Counted from the first letter of the stretch, positions 42,901-52,143 are shown. The stretch: 64,000 nt of DNA from Flavobacterium potami (GCF_020026915.1 NZ_JAINUY010000004.1:434001-498000); one strand, 5' to 3'. Translations and numbers: made by a program. Notes: a model not told the origin generated them from the letters alone.

Positions 42901-43006
42901 CTGTGGAGCTTGTCCACTTTTCAAATTCCCCATTTGGAACTAAATTGGTTTGTGCATAAATCGAGAAATTTGCTAGTAATAGCAAGAAGAGTAGTTTTGT
43001 TTTCAT
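39953..43006 (-). CDS. Secreted leucine-rich-repeat protein with T9SS sorting domain (3 modules)
   Basis: A 1017-residue exported protein. Signal peptide MKTKLLFLLLLANFSIYAQ, then a carbohydrate-binding-like beta domain (LVPNGEFEKWTSS, about residues 20-170). Three LRR modules follow, each opening with YTLIPDxxFEKxLIxLGIDx and DGKVLTSxIS, then 21-residue repeats of the type LTxLDCSxNxLTSLDISKNT, and closed by a cap with CIxVDDxxYSxxNW and a final Cys. The end is a type A T9SS domain (VYPNPTKGEVNI to AKKIIVE). It should be displayed on the surface or released. A close paralogue is next door. No catalytic motif; likely binding or adhesion. Confidence 0.93.
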   Translation of the reverse strand: MKTKLLFLLLLANFSIYAQTNLVPNGEFEKWTSSTVLSDWTTQNNVTQNTTEYWEGFNSAKLSFTSSASIPKITTQVPLKAGITYVVKFKYKYLSSNYNSSHPIVLNISKNGSSTTLSNSIFAKDNNWTTVETTFTPDQNLSYDLSISLNTVDNIGFNANIDHVQVYAKGTEQYTLIPDLNFEKNLIALGIDSGTTDGKVLTSSISTLTSLNISGNGNDLIKDLTGIEDFKALTLLICQYQRLTTLNLTTNTALVILNCQNNLLTSLDISKNPALTTIICNNNNLTNLDISEKLGLTNLQCGYNKLTSLDISKNTALITLKCEKNLLTSIDVTKHTALITLDCSKNLLTNLDASKNTALTSLYCQDNSLTSVNIKNGNNKAFYWNFIHHLSFYGNKDLKCITVDDPVYSSKNWAGNREYESTFALACDGQYTAIPDPNFEQHIIDLGLDSGKLDGKVLTANISTLKTLSVFARNISDLTGIEDFTALTSLSCNSNKLSSLDISKNIALTELRCSDNPQLSFLNVSNNVNLNYLYCDNLNLKTLNLKNNLKLIELKCNNNYLTSLEIPNNPGFTYLDCSFNRLSNLDVSKNFKLNYLDCSYNKIIGLDLSENYLLTTLRCSKNNLFNLNLRSGNNVIMKIHNLGNNPNLKCISVDKETVNNSLWETSKDAKASYYNGVCSENIPYTLIPDPSFEEKLIALGIDTDGKNGKVLTSNIVYVETLDVASSNISNLKGIEDFTSLTYLDCGSNKINSPDFSENILLTTLYYSKNSAKTLNLSKNEFLTFLDCNTNELTRLDLSTNRALTYLNLSKNSFTTFDVTKNTALQTFNCTNNKLTNLDVAKNLSLTTFYCNDNLLEGLDISKNTAINTFNCYNNKMTNLNLKNGNNKNFDLTNSNFTNNALLTCINVDDENYSNTNWLDKKDAKAVYSSNCTSLGIEDSVFDKAVVYPNPTKGEVNINNITLEKATVYNSLGQLVKTFVFNNGETNNTINLSGLPRGIYYVYLVNGDAASAKKIIVE

Positions 43007-43091
43007 TGGCTAATTTTTATCATTTGGTGAGTAGAATATTAATTTTAGGTTTTATGTAAAAAATTATAAAAAAACTTAATAATGTTTAACT

Positions 43092-43130
43092 GAAAAAATC
43101 CCATTTCCAATGTTTTGAAAATGGGATTTA
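43092..43130 (-). terminator. Terminator after the 1516-residue LRR gene
   Basis: AAATCCCATTT and AAATGGGATTT form a stem; read on the minus strand it is followed by T residues. The arms are nearly the same as those at 39891-39927. Confidence 0.8.
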
Positions 43131-43144
43131 AATAATTTTAAATA

Positions 43145-46100
43145 TTATTCTACAATTATTTTTTTTGCAGAAGCGTCGTCGCCATTAATTAAATAAACAT
43201 AATAAACACCTCTTGGCAAACCGGCTAAATCAATAATATTATTGGTTTCACCATTATCAAAAACAAATGTTTTTACTAGTTGACCTAATGAGTTATAAAC
43301 AGTTGCTTTTTCTAAAGCGATATTGTTGATGCTCACTTCACCTTTTGTAGGGTTCGGATACAAAACAGCTTTGTTGAAAATAGAATCTTCAATTCCTAAT
43401 GTACAGTTTGCCGAGTAGGAAGCTGTAGCATCTTTAAAAAATACACCACTCGAAGTTGCAAATGCAGGATTGTCTACAGAAATACACGTTAAAGCAGTAT
43501 TTTTATTTAATAAAGCACCAGTAAAATTGATATTATTGCCATTTTTAAGGTTCAATGTTTTCAATGCATTTTCTGTTACATTTATATAAACCAGTTTGCT
43601 GTTTTTAGATAAATCTAAAGCAGTTATCTTGTTTTTATTGGCATATAAAGTGGTCAGAGCAGTATTTGTAGACAAGTCTAATGTTGTCAAATCATTTCCG
43701 TGAGTGTACAATTCAATCAATTTTGTGTTTTTCGATACATTCAAAGAAGTCAAAAGATTAAACTGACAGTTTAAATATTCAAGTGCAGCAAAATCCTCAA
43801 TTCCGGTTAAATCTTTAATATCGCTTAATTGAACATTTAAGTCTTTCACAGTAGCAATTGTCGAAGTTAAAACTTTTCCATTTTTACCATCAATATCAAT
43901 TTTTAATGCAATCAATTGATCTTCAAAATTCGAATCTGGAATCAAAGTATAACTACCGCAATTTTCTGTAAAGAATGAAGTTTTGTCTAATTTTCCATTC
44001 CACTCATCATTAGAATATTTCGCATTATCAACTTGAATACAACCTAAAGAAGCATTTTTAGTAAAATTCACACTAAACCAATCCATATTCACATTGAAAC
44101 CATTTTTTACGTTCAAAGAACTTAAGTTGTTGTTTGAAACATTTAAGGCTGTCAATTTTTGATTTTTACTGACATCAAAAGTTGTCAATGTATTGTTAGA
44201 AACATTCAAATTAACCAATGCAGTATTTTTATCTACTTGCAGAGTTGTCAAAGTGTTGTAAGAACAATCTAATACTGTCAACGCTAAATTTTTATTAATA
44301 TCAAGAGCCGTTAATTTGTTATTAGACACATTTAATTCTGTTAATAACGGATTGCTTGCAGGATTTAAAGATGTCAATTGATTTGTACTACAGTTTAATA
44401 CTTTCAAAGAAGTAAAGTCTTGAATTCCGGTAAGATCTTTAATCAAACTAGAAGAAACATCTAATGAAGTAACAGATGCAATGCTTGCTGTAGCAACTTT
44501 TCCGTTTTTACCATCTTTGTCAATTTTTAAAGCAATTAATTTATCTTCAAAATTAGAATCTGGAATTAAGGTGTAAGGAGTACAATCTACATTGTAAGTA
44601 GCAGCAGCATCTTTATAAGTGCTCCATTTGCTGTTTGAATAAGCAATATCATCAACTTGAATGCATGTTAAAGCAGAATTTCCTTTAAAATTAAGATTTG
44701 TGCCAAATAAATTATTTTTGCCATTTTTTAAATTTAAACTTTTTAAGGCATTATTTTGACAAGTCAGACTAGTTAAAAACGGATTATTTGATACGTCTAA
44801 CGTTGTAAGTCTTCCGTTACTGAAATCGATAGTGATGAGTTTTGTATTTGTCGAAACATCTATGGTTTCGATTCCTGTCATATATGCAGTTAGAGTTTCT
44901 AGATTTGTGTTTTTACTGAGATTAATGTTTTTGAAATTGAAATTATAACTAATATTTAATGAAGTTAATTTTGTATTGTTTTGAATGTCTAGACTTGTTA
45001 AAGATGTGCCGTTAAGATTCAGGGTTTCAAGAGCTGTATTTGAACTCAAATTAATTGTGCCCAAATTGTTGCCGCTACAGTTTAGATTAACTAAATTTTT
45101 ATTATTTGCTAAATCAATACTAGTCAAATTTATGCCGTTGCAGTTTAGTGTTTTTAGTGCGGTATTTTTGGTTACATTTAGTTTCGTGATACTACTTGGT
45201 GTGTTTAGTACTTCTAAAGCAGTAAAATCTTCAATACCCGTCAAATCAGTAATTTTGCTGTAGTTAGAATAACGATAATCTATGGTTTTTTCGACAGCTA
45301 TTCTTGCTGTTAAAACCTTTCCGTCTTCAATATTGTCTATGCCATTAGCAATTAATGCTTTTTCAAATTCTAAATCGGGAATCAAAGTGTATTTTTGTTC
45401 AGAACACGTTTTAGTGTACGATGCCCAGCTGTCTTTTTGTGCGGTCCAATTTGCATTTGAGTAAGTTACATCGTCAACTAAAATACATGCTAGCGTTGCA
45501 TTATTAGTTAAATTTAAGTTAGAACTGCTAATTAAATTATTGTTCTGATTCTGTAAGTTTAATTCTCCTAAATATTTATTGTTCGTAAGTTCTAATTTGG
45601 TTAACGCCTTATTTTTAGAAAGATCTAAAGAAGTTATTTTAGAGTTATTAAGAGTTAGAATTTTTAAAGCAGTGTTTTGATTTAGGTTTAAAGTTTTTAA
45701 ATTTTCACTGTTAACAGGAGTCAGTAGTGTTTCTATAGAAGTGAAAGCTTCAATACCAGTTAAGTCAGAAATTTTACTGTATTGTTGCAGGTCTAGATAT
45801 TTGATTTCAGCCGCAAGCGCAGTTGATATTTTTCCATCCAAAATCAAATCTAAATTTCTTTCAATCAATGCTTTTTCAAATTCTTGATCAGGAATTAAGG
45901 TATAATCAGTTGCACAAACCAAACCATATTTAGTCCAGTTGTTCTTGTTTATCCAATTAGTGTTAGAATAATCAACATCATCCACAATAATACAATCTAA
46001 GTGTGTATTATTTTTTGTATTTATTGCTGTTAATAAAGTATTGTTTCCATTTTGTAAATTAACTTCTGTTAGAATGTTATTATTTGATATATACAAATCA

Positions 46101-47695
46101 GTTAATTTCTTGTTTAGAGATAAATCCAGAGTTGAAATTTTTGTTTCCTCTATTTTTAGTTTATCTAATAATGTGTTTTTTTTAAGATCTAATGAGGTAA
46201 TGTTGCTGTTATAAGCAACAACATATGTTAATGCGGTATGAGATGATAAATCGATATTTGTAAAACTACCTCCGAAAACTAAAGTCTCTAATTTCAAATT
46301 GTTAGAAAGATCAATATTAGACAAGCTATTTCTATCCATAACCAGTTTAGTAAGGTCTTTGTTGTTGGCTAGGTTTATTTCGGTTATATTATTAGAAGAA
46401 AAATTAAGTTCTTGAAGTTGAGTATTGTTAGATAGGTCTAAGGACGCTATTTTGTTGCTCGTACAATCTACAGTTATTAGATTTTTATTGTTACTAAGAT
46501 CCAAATTAGTTAAATTTTCAGCAGAACAATTCAAATATTTTAAGGCTGTATTTTTGCTGACATCTAATTTTGTCATTTTAACTCCTGGCGTTTCAAGAGT
46601 TTCTAACGAAGAAAAATCTTCGATACCGGTTAAATCTCTAATTTTTTGATAATTTGTATATCTATAATTTAAAGCTTTAACTCCTGAAATTGCGGCAGTT
46701 AAAACTTTTCCGTCAAGACGTGCGTCCAAACCTTGTAAGATTAAAACTTTTTCAAATTCAACATCAGGAATTAGGGTATATTTTGGAGTTTCACATATTG
46801 TTGAAAACTTTGTCCAATAATCTTTACTGCCTGTCCAATTTGTTTCTGCAAAAGCAACATCATCAACCAAAACACAAGAAAGGTTTGGCGATGCTTTTAT
46901 ATTTAGATTAGCTGATGTAATTAAAGAGTTTTTGCCATTTCTTAAATCTATTTGCTGCAAATCAAAAGCACTTCTACTGTAAAAATATGTTAATGCTGTA
47001 TTTTTAGTAAGATTAATGCTTTCTAAAACACTGTATCCAATATCTAGTGTTGTTAAGTTTGTGTTTTTTGCAAGATCTATAGTTTTTAAAAACAACGCAT
47101 TGTTAATGCTTAGTTTTTTTAAAGCTAAGTTTTGAGATAAATCTAAACTTTTAATGCTAGTCCCACCACAATCCAAATTTTCAAGTAATAAATTTGAACT
47201 CAAATTTAGACTCGCAATTTTATGATTTGAGCAGTTTAATATTTTTAATTTTGGATTTTTCGAAAGGTCTAAAATAGTTATTGAACCAGAACCTTCCTGT
47301 CCAGGAGTTGATCCTCCTGTAGCGAAGTTTAGATCTACAAGGTTAATATTTGAAGTTACATCTAAACTAGTTAGAGGACAACGAATGAAACTTGCCTTTT
47401 CTAAAGCAATATTTTTTGAAAGGTTAACAGATGTTATGAGTCGATTCTCACTACAATCTAGGTCTTTTAAAGCTGTAAAACCTTCAATCCCTGTTAAATT
47501 AGAGATATTACTTGATGAAATATTTAAAGTAGTTATTGTGCTAATTTTTGATGTAAGTATTTGTCCGTCAGGTGTTCCGGTGTCGATTCCTAATGAAATT
47601 AATTTTTTCTCAAAATTTAGATCGGGAATTGCAGTAGTTTGCGCATAAAGCGAAAAATTTGCCAATAATAGCAACAAGAGTAGTTTTGTTTTCAT
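43145..47695 (-). CDS. Giant secreted leucine-rich-repeat protein with T9SS sorting domain (6 modules)
   Basis: A 1516-residue exported protein. Signal peptide MKTKLLLLLLLANFSLYAQ is almost the same as in its neighbour. Six LRR modules are visible by their openings (for example YTLIPDVEFEKVLILQGLD, YTLIPDQEFEKALIERNLD, and two copies of YTLIPDSNFED). Each has 21-residue LRRs (LTSLDxSxNTALxxL) and a Cys-closed cap with CIxVDDxxYSNxxW. The T9SS domain at the end differs from that of the neighbour at only a few places. Unlike the neighbour it lacks the N-terminal beta domain. Module number probably varies by recombination. Likely surface adhesin or ligand binder. Confidence 0.93.
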   Translation of the reverse strand: MKTKLLLLLLLANFSLYAQTTAIPDLNFEKKLISLGIDTGTPDGQILTSKISTITTLNISSSNISNLTGIEGFTALKDLDCSENRLITSVNLSKNIALEKASFIRCPLTSLDVTSNINLVDLNFATGGSTPGQEGSGSITILDLSKNPKLKILNCSNHKIASLNLSSNLLLENLDCGGTSIKSLDLSQNLALKKLSINNALFLKTIDLAKNTNLTTLDIGYSVLESINLTKNTALTYFYSRSAFDLQQIDLRNGKNSLITSANLNIKASPNLSCVLVDDVAFAETNWTGSKDYWTKFSTICETPKYTLIPDVEFEKVLILQGLDARLDGKVLTAAISGVKALNYRYTNYQKIRDLTGIEDFSSLETLETPGVKMTKLDVSKNTALKYLNCSAENLTNLDLSNNKNLITVDCTSNKIASLDLSNNTQLQELNFSSNNITEINLANNKDLTKLVMDRNSLSNIDLSNNLKLETLVFGGSFTNIDLSSHTALTYVVAYNSNITSLDLKKNTLLDKLKIEETKISTLDLSLNKKLTDLYISNNNILTEVNLQNGNNTLLTAINTKNNTHLDCIIVDDVDYSNTNWINKNNWTKYGLVCATDYTLIPDQEFEKALIERNLDLILDGKISTALAAEIKYLDLQQYSKISDLTGIEAFTSIETLLTPVNSENLKTLNLNQNTALKILTLNNSKITSLDLSKNKALTKLELTNNKYLGELNLQNQNNNLISSSNLNLTNNATLACILVDDVTYSNANWTAQKDSWASYTKTCSEQKYTLIPDLEFEKALIANGIDNIEDGKVLTARIAVEKTIDYRYSNYSKITDLTGIEDFTALEVLNTPSSITKLNVTKNTALKTLNCNGINLTSIDLANNKNLVNLNCSGNNLGTINLSSNTALETLNLNGTSLTSLDIQNNTKLTSLNISYNFNFKNINLSKNTNLETLTAYMTGIETIDVSTNTKLITIDFSNGRLTTLDVSNNPFLTSLTCQNNALKSLNLKNGKNNLFGTNLNFKGNSALTCIQVDDIAYSNSKWSTYKDAAATYNVDCTPYTLIPDSNFEDKLIALKIDKDGKNGKVATASIASVTSLDVSSSLIKDLTGIQDFTSLKVLNCSTNQLTSLNPASNPLLTELNVSNNKLTALDINKNLALTVLDCSYNTLTTLQVDKNTALVNLNVSNNTLTTFDVSKNQKLTALNVSNNNLSSLNVKNGFNVNMDWFSVNFTKNASLGCIQVDNAKYSNDEWNGKLDKTSFFTENCGSYTLIPDSNFEDQLIALKIDIDGKNGKVLTSTIATVKDLNVQLSDIKDLTGIEDFAALEYLNCQFNLLTSLNVSKNTKLIELYTHGNDLTTLDLSTNTALTTLYANKNKITALDLSKNSKLVYINVTENALKTLNLKNGNNINFTGALLNKNTALTCISVDNPAFATSSGVFFKDATASYSANCTLGIEDSIFNKAVLYPNPTKGEVSINNIALEKATVYNSLGQLVKTFVFDNGETNNIIDLAGLPRGVYYVYLINGDDASAKKIIVE

Positions 47696-47992
47696 AGAAT
47701 AGGTTTAGAATTAGGTCGCGCAATTCTACGCAACTTAAATGGATAATCCTTACGGGATTACGTAAAGGGCTTAAAAATTTATTGTTTTTTAATGAAAGAA
47801 AAAACGGAATTAATTCATTCTTTATTTTTTGTCAGATTATATCTAAAAAATTGATTAATAAAGGATTGTGTAAGCTTTGCAATGAGATAATTTTAGTCAA
47901 AATTTCATAACACATTGTTAACGGTTAGTTTTTTGTAACAAAAAAGCATAATTTAGACCCATCTTTTAACTTTACAATTATAATATAGATAC
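47696..47992. other. Divergent gap between the LRR gene and the subtilase gene
   Basis: About 300 bases with no gene. Near 47747 lies CCTTACGGGATTACGTAAAG, an imperfect palindrome that resembles CTTACAATACGTAATTAGG upstream of the delta-60 gene (near 36350). No exact TANNTTTG element with a TTG partner was found for either gene. Confidence 0.4.
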
Positions 47993-49627
47993 ATGAGTCA
48001 TATAAAACCTCTTAAATTATCTGCCTTTGCATTGCTTGTTTTAGCAGGTTGCAATGCTAGTATGCAAGCGCAGGCTTCAGCTTCTAAAGACTTTATCAAA
48101 GCGCCTTTGGCAGTTGTAAAAAAAGCACCAGTTAGTGAAAATGAATTAAAAAGATGGAGTCACCTTGATTTGATAAAAGATTCTATCCCAGGAATGAGTG
48201 TTGACAGAGCTTACGCTGAATTACTACAAGGTAAAAAAGGTCAAAAGGTTATTGTAGGGATTGTAGATTCTGGTGTTGATATCGAACACGAAGATCTAAA
48301 AGGAATGATCTGGACCAACAAAAAAGAAATTCCAGGAAACGGAATCGACGACGATAAAAACGGATTTATCGATGACGTTAACGGATGGAATTTTCTTGGC
48401 GATGCTGTTCATGAAAACCTTGAAATGACACGTGTTGTTAAAAAAGGAGATGACGGTTCTGCAGAATACAAAGAAGCTTTAGCACAATATACTGCTAAAT
48501 ATCAAGATGCACAAAGAGGCAAAGAGCAAGCAGATCGTTTAATGGCTTTTCACAATACTATTAAAAAAGCGCTTAATAAAACAGATTATAAATTAGAAGA
48601 TTTAGGTACAATTACTTCTGCAGATCCAAAAGTTTTGGAAAGTAAAAGGGCCATGACCCAGATTTTTACAAATGCAGGACCAACTTTTGATCCTGAAAAA
48701 GAATTAACAGAATATAGTGATTACGTAGAAGAACAGCTAAAGTACAATCTTAACAAAGATTTCGACGGAAGAAAAATCGTTGGTGATAATCCAAACGATA
48801 TCAAAGACAATCACTACGGAAATAATGTAGTTTTTGGACCAGATAAAGAAAAAGCACTTCACGGAACTCACGTTGCCGGAATTATTGCTCAAATCAGAGG
48901 AAATAATTTAGGCGGAGACGGAGTAGCAACTAACGTAGAAATTTTGACAGTGAGAGCTGTGCCAGATGGAGATGAGTACGATAAAGATATTGCTTTGGCA
49001 ATTCGTTACGCAGTAGACAACGGAGCAAAAGTAATCAACGGAAGTTTCGGAAAAAGCTTCTCTCCACAAAAGCAATGGGTTTACGATGCAATTAGTTACG
49101 CAGCAAAAAAAGACGTTTTAATTGTTCACGCAGCAGGTAATGACGGATATAATATTGATGAAACTAAAAACATCAATTATCCAAACGATTCTAAAGACAA
49201 CATCAAAGAATTTGCTGATAACGTAATAACAATTGGAGCAATCAATAAAGAATACGGCGAAAATGTTGTAGCACCATTTTCAAACTTCGGAAAAATAAAC
49301 GTAGACGTTTTTGCTCCAGGTGAAGAAATTTACGCAACAGTTCCAAACAACAAATACAAGTATTTACAAGGAACTTCAATGGCATCTCCAAATGCGGCAG
49401 GTGTAGCAGCATTGATTCGTTCCTACTATCCAAAATTAAAAGCAGCTCAGGTTAAAAAGATCTTAATGGATTCTGGAGTAGCACTTCCTGAAAAGGTTGT
49501 TTTAGGCGAAAGTGAAATTCCGGGTCAAAAACCAGCGGCAGTTTCTTCGGCAGAATCATCAAAAACTGCTAAAATGGTAAATGCTTATAATGCTTTATTA
49601 ATGGCTGAAAAAATGTCAAAAAAATAA
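47993..49627 (+). CDS. S8 family serine peptidase (subtilase), putative lipoprotein
   Basis: A 544-residue exported protease. The N terminus LSAFALLVLAGCNASMQ has a lipobox-like Cys. The catalytic triad is visible: Asp in VGIVDSGVDIEHED near residue 91, His in LHGTHVAGIIAQ near 290, and Ser in QGTSMASPNAAG near 461. The stretch of about 200 residues between Asp and His is much longer than in subtilisin, as in other Bacteroidota surface subtilases. HAAGNDGYNID supplies the oxyanion Asn. It is 65 bases before the M1 peptidase gene, with a weak hairpin between. Likely digests proteins outside the inner membrane. Confidence 0.95.
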   Translation: MSHIKPLKLSAFALLVLAGCNASMQAQASASKDFIKAPLAVVKKAPVSENELKRWSHLDLIKDSIPGMSVDRAYAELLQGKKGQKVIVGIVDSGVDIEHEDLKGMIWTNKKEIPGNGIDDDKNGFIDDVNGWNFLGDAVHENLEMTRVVKKGDDGSAEYKEALAQYTAKYQDAQRGKEQADRLMAFHNTIKKALNKTDYKLEDLGTITSADPKVLESKRAMTQIFTNAGPTFDPEKELTEYSDYVEEQLKYNLNKDFDGRKIVGDNPNDIKDNHYGNNVVFGPDKEKALHGTHVAGIIAQIRGNNLGGDGVATNVEILTVRAVPDGDEYDKDIALAIRYAVDNGAKVINGSFGKSFSPQKQWVYDAISYAAKKDVLIVHAAGNDGYNIDETKNINYPNDSKDNIKEFADNVITIGAINKEYGENVVAPFSNFGKINVDVFAPGEEIYATVPNNKYKYLQGTSMASPNAAGVAALIRSYYPKLKAAQVKKILMDSGVALPEKVVLGESEIPGQKPAAVSSAESSKTAKMVNAYNALLMAEKMSKK

Positions 49628-49649
49628 ACATTCATACACTATTAATCTA

Positions 49650-49676
49650 ATGGAAGGGCTAACGCTCTTCCATTTT
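49650..49676 (+). terminator. Weak hairpin between the subtilase and M1 peptidase genes
   Basis: TGGAAGGGCT and AGCGTTCTTCCA-like arms (plus strand TGGAAGGGCTAACGCTCTTC) form a stem before TTTTCT. It may only partly stop transcription. Confidence 0.55.
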
Positions 49677-49692
49677 CTATTACATATCTACA

Positions 49693-51573
49693 ATGCGAAA
49701 AATTATTTTATTTTCTTTCCTAAGCCTGGGTCTCAACTCAGTTTTTGCACAAAGCGCCCCATATTGGCAACAACATGCCGACTATAAAATGGAGGTATCT
49801 ATGGATGTAAAAAACTATCAGTACAAAGGGAAACAAGAATTGGTTTACACCAATAATTCTCCTGATACTTTAAAAAAAGTATTCTATCATTTATTTCCAA
49901 ATGCTTTTCAGCCAGGAAGTGAAATGGATGCACGTCTTCATTTTATAAAAGATCCAGACGGAAGAATGGTAAATAAAGTAAAAAATGCTGATGGAAAAGA
50001 AGTAAAACAGAGCCGTATTGAAACTTTAAAACCAAATGAAATTGGTTTCCTGAAAATTACAAACTTCAAACAAGATGGAGTTGTGGCTCAAACCAGAGTT
50101 TCTGGAACCATTTTAGAAGTAACTTTGGCTAAACCAATTTTACCAAATTCTAAAACTACTTTCACTTTAGATTTTGACGGACAAGTTCCAGTTCAAATTC
50201 GTCGTTCAGGAAGAAATAATTCTGAAGGAATAGAACTTTCAATGTCACAATGGTATCCAAAATTAGCCGAATTTGATTTCGAAGGATGGCACGCAGATCC
50301 GTATATCGCGAGAGAATTTCACGGAGTTTGGGGTAATTTTGATGTAAAAATCACAATCGATAAAGACTACACAATTGGAGGTTCAGGATATCTTCAGGAC
50401 AAAAACTCAATTGGTCACGGTTACGAAGATGAAGGTGTAACGGTTACTTATCCGAAAAAAGCGAAAACATTGACATGGCATTTTATTGCGCCAAATGTAC
50501 ACGATTTTACTTGGGCTGCAGATAAAGAATATGCACACGATATTGTAAAAGGACCAAACGATGTCGATTTGCATTTCTTCTACAAAAACACTCCAAAAGT
50601 GGCAGAAAACTGGAAACAATTAGAGCCTTTAATGGTTAAAGTAATGAATTATTACAACCAAAGAGTGGGCGCTTATCCGTACAAACAATATTCATTTATT
50701 CAAGGTGGAGACGGCGGAATGGAATATGCAATGTGTACTTTAATGCTAGGAAACGGAACTTTAGAAGGAATTCTTGGAACTGCAACACACGAATTAGGAC
50801 ACTCTTGGTTCCAACATATTTTAGCTTCAAACGAATCTAAACACCCTTGGATGGACGAAGGTTTTACAACGTACATCGAAGACAGTGCTTTGAACGAATT
50901 AAAAGGAGATAAAAAAGAAGTAAATCCGTTTAAAGGAAATTATGCTGCTTATTATAATTTAGTAAATTCGGGTAAAGAACAGCCACAAAGCACGCACGGA
51001 GATCGTTACGACGAAAACCGTCCATACAGCATTTCTTCTTACGTTAAAGGAAGTATTTTCCTTTCTCAATTAGAATATGTAATCGGAAAAGAGAATGTTG
51101 ATGCAACATTGCACAGATATTTCAACGATTTCAAATTCAAACATCCAACTCCAAACGATATCAAAAGAACAGCGGAAAGAGTTTCTGGAGCTGAGTTAGA
51201 TTGGTATTTAACAGATTGGACACAAACCTTAAACACAATCGATTACGGAATTAATGACGTTGCTGACAATTCAGGAAAAACAACCGTTACTTTAGAAAGA
51301 ATTGGAAGAATGCCAATGCCAATCGATTTAAAAGTAGATTACACAGACGGAACTTCAGAAACATTCTACATTCCGTTAAGAATGATGAATTACATCAAAC
51401 CGAACCCGAATGCAAATGTGAAAAGAACAGTTTTGGAAGACTGGGCTTGGGCACAGCAAAACTATAGTTTTACAATTGACAAAAACAAAACGTCAATCAA
51501 AAAAATCACTATTGATCCAAGCGGATTAATGGCGGATGTAAAACAAACAAACAACGTTTTTGAAGTGAAATAA
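49693..51573 (+). CDS. M1 family metallopeptidase
   Basis: A 626-residue exported aminopeptidase-like enzyme. Signal peptide ends NSVFAQ. The M1 exopeptidase motif reads GGDGGMEYAM near residue 343; the zinc site HELGHSWFQH is near 366, with the third ligand Glu in WMDEGFTTYIED 18 residues later. The N-terminal beta domain begins YKMEVSMDVKNYQYKGKQEL. Such gluzincins clip N-terminal residues from peptides, here probably in the periplasm or at the outer membrane after cleavage by the upstream subtilase. Full length, followed by a terminator. Confidence 0.95.
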   Translation: MRKIILFSFLSLGLNSVFAQSAPYWQQHADYKMEVSMDVKNYQYKGKQELVYTNNSPDTLKKVFYHLFPNAFQPGSEMDARLHFIKDPDGRMVNKVKNADGKEVKQSRIETLKPNEIGFLKITNFKQDGVVAQTRVSGTILEVTLAKPILPNSKTTFTLDFDGQVPVQIRRSGRNNSEGIELSMSQWYPKLAEFDFEGWHADPYIAREFHGVWGNFDVKITIDKDYTIGGSGYLQDKNSIGHGYEDEGVTVTYPKKAKTLTWHFIAPNVHDFTWAADKEYAHDIVKGPNDVDLHFFYKNTPKVAENWKQLEPLMVKVMNYYNQRVGAYPYKQYSFIQGGDGGMEYAMCTLMLGNGTLEGILGTATHELGHSWFQHILASNESKHPWMDEGFTTYIEDSALNELKGDKKEVNPFKGNYAAYYNLVNSGKEQPQSTHGDRYDENRPYSISSYVKGSIFLSQLEYVIGKENVDATLHRYFNDFKFKHPTPNDIKRTAERVSGAELDWYLTDWTQTLNTIDYGINDVADNSGKTTVTLERIGRMPMPIDLKVDYTDGTSETFYIPLRMMNYIKPNPNANVKRTVLEDWAWAQQNYSFTIDKNKTSIKKITIDPSGLMADVKQTNNVFEVK

Positions 51574-51589
51574 TCTTCAAATTAGAATA

Positions 51590-51628
51590 CAAAAAATCCA
51601 GTTTAGAATTTCTAGACGGGATTTTTTA
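51590..51628 (+). terminator. Terminator after the M1 peptidase gene
   Basis: AAAAAATCC and GGATTTTTT flank a stem of CAGTTTAGAA against TTTCTAGACG with one or two mismatches. Confidence 0.75.
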
Positions 51629-51644
51629 GTTTTAGGAGCATCAC

Positions 51645-51760
51645 AAAAGGCATTTTAATAAAAAGGGTTTCCCGCTTTCGGCTATATCTCGCTGTGCCCG
51701 ACGTCGGGCCAGCAAGGATACCGCCTCAATCGGGGCTAGATACAAACAATAGGCTTCTTT
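51645..51760 (-). repeat. Dispersed 'CCCCGATGGAGGCGG' repeat, copy 2
   Basis: The minus strand carries TAGCCCCGATTGAGGCGGTA, CTTGCTGGCCCGACGTCGGG and AGCGAGATATAGCCGAAAGC, matching 18738-18857 in reverse with a few base changes. Even flanks (CAAAAGGCATTTTA; AAGAAGCC) match. Confidence 0.85.
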
Positions 51761-51799
51761 TAAAGATTTGGATTTGAGTCTTTTTCCAAGTATACTCGC

Positions 51800-52130
51800 C
51801 ATTTTGTCATTTCGACTGAAAGGAGAAATCACATTAGAAAGGGCTTTAGCCAAACTTCGAGAGTTTGGCTAAAGCCCTTCATATTTAAAACAAAAAAACC
51901 TCCAGCTAAAGCTGGAGGCAATTCAATTTTTTCATTTTATAATGATACTAGATCGTAGGTATAAATTCAGTTGCCTCCAGCTTTAGCTGGAGGAATAAAA
52001 TGACAGTAAAAAAGGCTTTAGCCAAACTTCAAAAGTTTGGCTAAAGCCTTTTTCCTATTTATAATAAAAAAAACCTCCAGCTAAAGCTAGAGGCAATTCA
52101 ATTTTTTCATTTTATATTGATGTTAAATCG
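51800..52130. repeat. Array of palindromes with a 115-base direct repeat
   Basis: Starts with a half-copy of the GTCATTTCGAC element (51804-51835). Then two direct copies (51842-51955 and 52013-52127) each hold GGCTTTAGCCAAACTT with its mirror AGTTTGGCTAAAGCC, then CCTCCAGCTAAAGCTGGAGG and a shared AT-rich stretch (GGCAATTCAATTTTTTCATT). Between them is a third CCTCCAGCTTTAGCTGGAGG hairpin. The whole gap of 570 bases between the M1 peptidase and threonine dehydrogenase genes holds no gene. Confidence 0.85.
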
Positions 52131-52143
52131 TGCGTAAAAGAAA

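Noticed and set aside
33754..47695. Regularly spaced repeats that could suggest a CRISPR array
   Set aside because: The periodic units are coding (delta-60 and leucine-rich repeats, in frame, with varied bases), with no identical short repeats and unique spacers and no cas genes in the window.
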